Both the position numbers and the translations under genes were made by a program. Under the pieces are notes generated by a model. That model worked only from the letters and a program-made list of their open reading frames with translations. It made no database searches and had not been told where the DNA came from. Below, piece by piece: positions 6,054 to 8,997 of a stretch of 8,997 nucleotides of DNA. Location of the stretch: positions 1 to 8,997 of the forward strand of contig JAACDS010000289.1 of assembly GCA_009936895.1 (NCBI GenBank). Direction: 5' to 3'. This DNA comes from Pseudomonadota bacterium (GTDB lineage: Bacteria > Pseudomonadota > Gammaproteobacteria > Pseudomonadales > Azotimanducaceae). Each line of letters opens with the position of its first letter. The stretch's first letter is position 1.

Positions 6054-6989
6054 GGCGTTGGCCACGCCGTGAGGCACATGACCAGACGGGATATGCGGCG
6101 CTGCACGATCGCAGTGGGTGGCTTGATCATCAAAAAAGATGTCCGCTTCAAAGGCCCGCAAAAACTCGGTCTTGTCCATGCCACCAAGAAACAACGACTC
6201 GTCCAGCCGAATATCCCAGTCCCGCAGCGTGCGAATCGCTCGTTCATGAGCCGGCGCGCCCCGCGCCGTCACCAAGGCCGTACGAATGGGGCTTTCGCCG
6301 TCTGGAAACTCTTGCTGTAAGCGGTGCATGGCGGCCAGAAAGGCTTTAAACGGACCACCGGCCAATGATTGATTCGCCTGATCCAGTTCGGATTCACTGA
6401 ACGCTTCCAAGCCTTGTTGTTGATAGACCCGCTCGGCCTCGTCGGAAAACAATACAGAGTCGCCGTCAAAGGCCAGTTTCAGCACGCCGTCATCGGATTC
6501 CTTCGGCGGTCGCGTCCTACCCAATAACGTTGCGGCAGCAATATTCTGAGCCAACGCCTGTTTCACATCGTCGGCAAAGGTCGAGAGAAATAAGTCACAG
6601 TGAAAGGCTTGGATATAGCGATAAGGGGACTCACCGCCGCAGAATGCAGCCCGGGTAATGTCCAAATCGTGGGCCTTAATGGAATTAAACACCCGCAAAC
6701 CGGTGTCGGCGGAATTGCGGGAAAGCAGCAAAATTTCGACCCGAGGCTCGTTAAAGATCTTATTGATATTTAGGAGTTTTTCGACGAGATAAAAACCGTC
6801 TCCGGGCTCCAAGGGTGTGTCTTCTTTGGAAATTTGATAGCGCCGATATGCCTCCAAGCCTTCTTGCTGGTAGATTTCGTTTGAAACGCTTAAGTCGAAC
6901 AAGGCCGTTGACGAGATGCCCACGGTCAAGGGCCTGTTGCCGTTGCCTTCTTGCCTGCTTGACGGTGACTGCTGGGTCATATTATGCAT
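6048..6989 (-). CDS. Cytosolic 5'-nucleotidase (NT5C1-like, HAD superfamily)
   Basis: A 313-residue protein of the 5_nucleotid family that includes mammalian cytosolic 5'-nucleotidase I; these enzymes hydrolyse nucleoside monophosphates such as AMP. The opening VGISSTALFDL (23-33) and QQEGLEAYRRYQI match the family. The central block LKLAFDGDSVLFSDEAERV holds the HAD motif I aspartates Asp175 and Asp177. TARGAP at 241-246 is the motif II region, Lys273 is the likely motif III lysine, and FFDDQ (285-289) carries the motif IV acidic pair. It ends HVPHGVA, like the mammalian proteins. The ATG at 6989 overlaps the end of the DUF465 gene by 8 bp; a second ATG at 6980 is equally possible, and neither has a clear Shine-Dalgarno, so translational coupling is likely. 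The substrate is inferred from the family only. Confidence 0.9.
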   Translation of the reverse strand: MHNMTQQSPSSRQEGNGNRPLTVGISSTALFDLSVSNEIYQQEGLEAYRRYQISKEDTPLEPGDGFYLVEKLLNINKIFNEPRVEILLLSRNSADTGLRVFNSIKAHDLDITRAAFCGGESPYRYIQAFHCDLFLSTFADDVKQALAQNIAAATLLGRTRPPKESDDGVLKLAFDGDSVLFSDEAERVYQQQGLEAFSESELDQANQSLAGGPFKAFLAAMHRLQQEFPDGESPIRTALVTARGAPAHERAIRTLRDWDIRLDESLFLGGMDKTEFLRAFEADIFFDDQATHCDRAAPHIPSGHVPHGVANAT

Positions 6990-7191
6990 CCAGATCGGGA
7001 ATCAGCTCGCTCTCCAGCTTGTGAATCGCGTCCTTCAGTTTGAGTTTACGCCGCTTGAGGCGTTGTACGCGCATGTTATCGTGGTGACGACTGGTCATCA
7101 GATGATTGATCGCAACATCCAAATCCCGATGCTCTGTTCGTAAGGTTTCGAGCCAACGCAGCTGCTGCTCTCGATCGTTTTCAAAGTCCAA
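6982..7191 (-). CDS. Small YdcH/DUF465-type (SlyX-like) coiled-coil protein
   Basis: A 69-residue, highly charged protein, predicted almost entirely helical, with HRDLDVAINHLM and QRLKRRKLKLKDAIHKLESELIPD. The pattern fits the DUF465/YdcH family of short bacterial helical proteins of unknown function. The start codon is TTG at 7191, supported by GAGGA at 7198-7202 exactly 6 nt upstream; the frame has no ATG that would leave a sensible protein. Its stop overlaps the 5'-nucleotidase start, so the two are probably translated together. TerB ends 70 bp upstream. The family's function is not known, and nothing here reveals it beyond likely self-association through the helices. Confidence 0.85.
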   Translation of the reverse strand: MDFENDREQQLRWLETLRTEHRDLDVAINHLMTSRHHDNMRVQRLKRRKLKLKDAIHKLESELIPDLDA

Positions 7192-7197
7192 AATGAT

Positions 7198-7202
7198 TCC
7201 TC
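7198..7202 (-). promoter_or_regulatory. Shine-Dalgarno for the TTG start of the DUF465 gene
   Basis: GAGGA on the - strand lies 6 nt before the TTG at 7191. It supports that unusual start codon over the rarer ATT and ATC codons just upstream in frame. Confidence 0.65.
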
Positions 7203-7250
7203 AACGTCGCCATTTTGAAATGATCTGGTGAAAAATTACGTTGAATCTGA

Positions 7251-7265
7251 TTAAGCTGCGCTTAA
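7251..7265. repeat. Short inverted repeat over the terB-family stop codon
   Basis: TTAAGC (7251-7256) and GCTTAA (7260-7265) flank TGC. The downstream arm contains the TAA stop (7262-7264) of the TerB-family gene. At 6 bp it could be chance, but it repeats the arrangement seen at the prpC, cysB and nucleotidase stops. Confidence 0.35.
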
Positions 7266-7660
7266 GCCAAATCCAACAGAGCGGCACCCTCGGCTTCCAG
7301 ATCCAGCAGACGTTTCGTCCAGTGCTGAAGCATGTTGAAGTGAACCTCGCTGACATCGAATGCCTTACGTATTTCGTTGATCAAACACTCTTCTTCGATC
7401 TCGAAGGCGCCGTCGGCGTAGCTCAGCTTACACAGGTTAATTAACACAATAAGCCGACCTCTACGATCCGGAAAGACTTGCTCGACTCCCTCTAAATCGA
7501 GGTACTCGACTTCGAAATCGCTGGCCACGCCCATTTCTCGACGGAATGCTTCGAGCATTCCTTCTTCATTAGGATCTAACAGACCATCCGACACGATCAC
7601 GTTGTGCGCCAAGCGCAGCATAGCCTCTCGCTGATCAGACGTAAGCGTTGAAAGCCACAT
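7262..7660 (-). CDS. TerB-family protein (tellurite-resistance B / DjlA N-domain type)
   Basis: A 132-residue acidic, all-helical soluble protein of the TerB-like family. Two characteristic acidic segments stand about 58 residues apart: VSDGLLDPNEE (23-33) and YADGAFEIEEE (81-91). In family members these DG.x(n).E loops bind metal. No signal peptide or membrane segment is seen. The ATG at 7660 has GAGG about 11 nt upstream, somewhat far but usable. Although named for tellurite resistance, isolated chromosomal TerB proteins like this one have no established role, and no other ter gene is in the window. A 39-codon putative membrane ORF lies just upstream and the DUF465 gene 70 bp downstream, both on the same strand. 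Confidence 0.88.
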   Translation of the reverse strand: MWLSTLTSDQREAMLRLAHNVIVSDGLLDPNEEGMLEAFRREMGVASDFEVEYLDLEGVEQVFPDRRGRLIVLINLCKLSYADGAFEIEEECLINEIRKAFDVSEVHFNMLQHWTKRLLDLEAEGAALLDLA

Positions 7661-7721
7661 TACACGAGTGCCTCTTTCTGATGGCTATTGCGGGGTGCTG
7701 CGAGAGAACTGACCATGGCCC

Positions 7722-7841
7722 CTAGACCATAACTTGCTGAACAAGACTGCAGAACATGATCAAAATGGACAGCCAACCCAAGCCTAGGAAGGCCTTCATC
7801 ACTAAGTTCTGGTCAAAAAAGTCTTCGATAAGGTGCCACAT
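7722..7841 (-). CDS. Putative 39-residue single-pass membrane protein
   Basis: Starting at the ATG at 7841, the frame encodes MWHLIEDFFDQ, followed by a hydrophobic stretch from about residue 14 to 38 (LVMKAFLGLGWLSILIMFCS and on), and ends with TAG at 7722. The acidic, aromatic N-terminus followed by one long hydrophobic helix is typical of small inner-membrane proteins. It lies 61 bp upstream of the TerB-family gene on the same strand, in otherwise empty DNA. The Shine-Dalgarno is weak (CGGA about 12 nt upstream). I cannot match it to a named family; a DUF3149-like short membrane protein was considered but the pattern is not close. It could be a chance frame. Confidence 0.45.
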   Translation of the reverse strand: MWHLIEDFFDQNLVMKAFLGLGWLSILIMFCSLVQQVMV

Positions 7842-7914
7842 AACTGTCTGTATCCGTTTAGCTGGGTGAATGCCGTGCTGGGCCTTGATCGCTATGATTT
7901 TAACCGGAGTTAGA

Positions 7915-7933
7915 GGTGGTGGATACCATCACC
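7915..7933. repeat. Short inverted repeat upstream of the DNA-repair-like gene
   Basis: GGTGGTGG (7915-7922) and CCATCACC (7926-7933) pair with one G-T mismatch around ATA. The element lies 46 bp before the ATG at 7979 and could be an operator or leader hairpin. It is short enough to be chance. Confidence 0.3.
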
Positions 7934-7978
7934 GACAAAAGATTGTCGCCTTATTGGGTCCTTGGGTAGACTGGACCC

Positions 7979-8997
7979 ATGCACGACGCCTTTGCGCACA
8001 TCTCGCCCCAGCACTTGGACAACATCGCACGCTCCATTGTTATCACGCCCAATGAACGCCTCGCTCGAGAATACACCGCAGCGTTCGATAAAGCCCAGAT
8101 CGCCAAAGGAGCTCAAGCCTGGCCAAGTTTGCAGTGCCAAAGCTTGGCCAGCTTTTGGCGTTCACAACATGACGCGCTTCGATACTCAGGTGCGATCGCA
8201 ACGCAAATACTTTCCCCGCACCGGATCAACTTACGATTTCAGCAGACAGCGCCCCAGGGGTTTAGGCATCAGTGTCAGGCCGTTATTCAGGCGTGGCTGT
8301 TAACACGGCGCTACGGCATCGCCTTGGATCACCCGTTAATGCAAAACGCGCGCAGCACTTACTTCAGTGACTGGTGTCGCTCTGCAGCGCCGCCACCGGC
8401 TAGCGATTTACTCGTCGCCGAAGACTTGCCGCTGCAGCTCACCGCCCATGTGGATCAAATCGCACAAAACCTTAGCCAACCGATTGTACTTCTAGACGTA
8501 GACCATCTGTCGCCAGCAGAGCGTGATTTCTTTTCGCTACTCAATCAAACACAAGACGGCTCGGTGAGCTTGCTTCAGCAAGATACGTGGTTCCCAAGTT
8601 TTCAGGACGACCTCGGGCTTGATGCCTCAGCCATGCGCAACACGGTGGCGGCAAGCCAGCTGCAACCCCTAGGATACGAGACCTTTGGCGAGGAGCTGAT
8701 GGCTGCAGCGCAATGGTGCGCAGAAGTGCATCAGGCACACCCAGAGGCACAGATTGGGGTAGTCGTTCCCGATCTCAGCACCCATTACGACCGCGTGCTG
8801 CGCCAGTTTGCGGCAACATTGAGCCCCAATCGTGACAGTCGAGACCCAATCTTTGATTTATCCGGCGGCAAGAGTCTGGTCGGACAGCCCGTCTGGCGGC
8901 ACGCGAAAATCCTACTGAACTGGATCAAACAACCCGCCGATCAGGCCACACTGTCGCCTTTGCTCAACTCTCCTTTCGTCTCGCTTCCTTGGTGTGA
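7979..8997 (+). CDS. N-terminal part of an AddB-like 'probable DNA repair protein' (PD-(D/E)XK nuclease superfamily), partial
   Basis: An open frame of 339 codons runs from the ATG at 7979 to the window edge with no stop. It is the only long + strand frame here, and an in-frame TAG at 7967-7969 excludes an earlier start. The N-terminus, IVITPNERLAREYTAAFDKA (20-39) with AWPSLQCQSLASFW, resembles large AddB-like proteins annotated as probable DNA repair proteins, usually 800-950 residues with a RecB-type nuclease domain at the C-terminus. A second family-like block is IGVVVPDLSTHYDRVLRQF (259-277), followed by FDLSGGKSLVGQPV. No Walker A motif is visible in this part. The nuclease domain lies beyond the window. 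In other bacteria such genes often precede a uvrD/addA-like helicase gene. The Shine-Dalgarno is poor. Confidence 0.8.
   Translation, partial: MHDAFAHISPQHLDNIARSIVITPNERLAREYTAAFDKAQIAKGAQAWPSLQCQSLASFWRSQHDALRYSGAIATQILSPHRINLRFQQTAPQGFRHQCQAVIQAWLLTRRYGIALDHPLMQNARSTYFSDWCRSAAPPPASDLLVAEDLPLQLTAHVDQIAQNLSQPIVLLDVDHLSPAERDFFSLLNQTQDGSVSLLQQDTWFPSFQDDLGLDASAMRNTVAASQLQPLGYETFGEELMAAAQWCAEVHQAHPEAQIGVVVPDLSTHYDRVLRQFAATLSPNRDSRDPIFDLSGGKSLVGQPVWRHAKILLNWIKQPADQATLSPLLNSPFVSLPWC

Larger units (their letters stand above)
7661..7978. other. Gene-poor 318-bp stretch between the TerB-family gene and the DNA-repair-like gene
   Basis: The stretch holds a possible 39-codon membrane-protein ORF on the - strand (7722-7841) and a divergent 137-bp gap (7842-7978) that should carry the promoter of the + strand gene starting at 7979. 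The gap includes a short hairpin-forming repeat at 7915-7933. I find no convincing -35/-10 pair, RNA gene or strong terminator. Confidence 0.5.

Noticed and set aside
7262..7660. A tellurite-resistance operon
   Set aside because: Only one TerB-domain gene is present, with no terA, terC, terD, terE or terZ neighbours; a single TerB-fold protein does not indicate tellurite resistance.
7870..8303. Open frames at 7870-8055 (+), 7910-8140 (-) and 7962-8303 (+)
   Set aside because: They overlap the 5' end of the 339-codon AddB-like frame, which carries family-like motifs; the short frames do not.
1..8997. CRISPR arrays, insertion sequences, integrase or phage genes, tRNA or rRNA genes
   Set aside because: Reading both strands, I found no spaced direct repeats, transposase-like frames, terminal inverted repeats with target duplications, or structured RNA genes.

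Overview
The window reads as a chromosomal segment of a gammaproteobacterium, probably a Pseudomonas-like or marine (Oceanospirillales/Cellvibrionales-like) lineage. The evidence is the AcnD/PrpF type of methylcitrate cycle, a thrH-cysH-cysB neighbourhood like the one I recall from Pseudomonas, and moderate GC content with short gaps. It holds core metabolism. I see no mobile element, CRISPR array, tRNA, rRNA or obvious defence island.

Region 1 (about 1-3400) is the methylcitrate cycle of propionate breakdown, arranged as two convergent arms. The + arm has the last codons of a gene that fits acnD, then prpF. The - arm has prpB followed by prpC. Together they encode condensation of propionyl-CoA with oxaloacetate (PrpC), dehydration/isomerisation (AcnD with PrpF) and cleavage to pyruvate and succinate (PrpB). 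No PrpR regulator is visible. The 65-bp convergent junction contains two inverted repeats, one covering the prpC stop codon.

Region 2 (about 3460-6000) has thrH (HAD phosphatase, GTG start, good Shine-Dalgarno) divergent from cysH. CysH carries the four cluster cysteines of an APS reductase. cysH converges on cysB, the LysR-type master regulator of sulfur assimilation. The cysH/cysB junction is closed by a perfect 12-bp inverted repeat covering the cysB stop.

Region 3 (about 6010-7840), all on the - strand, reads in transcription order: a 39-codon putative membrane ORF, a TerB-family protein, a YdcH/DUF465-type small protein with a TTG start, and a cytosolic 5'-nucleotidase of the NT5C1 type whose start overlaps the DUF465 stop. 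After these comes cysB. Between the nucleotidase and cysB lies a striking 41-bp, very AT-rich palindrome (19-bp perfect arms, 3-bp centre), the most unusual non-coding element here.

Region 4 (7979 to the right edge) is the 5' part of a + strand gene open to the end of the window. It resembles the N-terminal half of the large AddB-like 'probable DNA repair protein' family; the nuclease end is outside the window.

No wholly new system is evident. The points most worth a second look are the AT-rich palindrome before cysB, the stop-codon-embedded inverted repeats at several - strand genes, the unusual PrpB residues beside the catalytic Glu, and the split convergent prp cluster.
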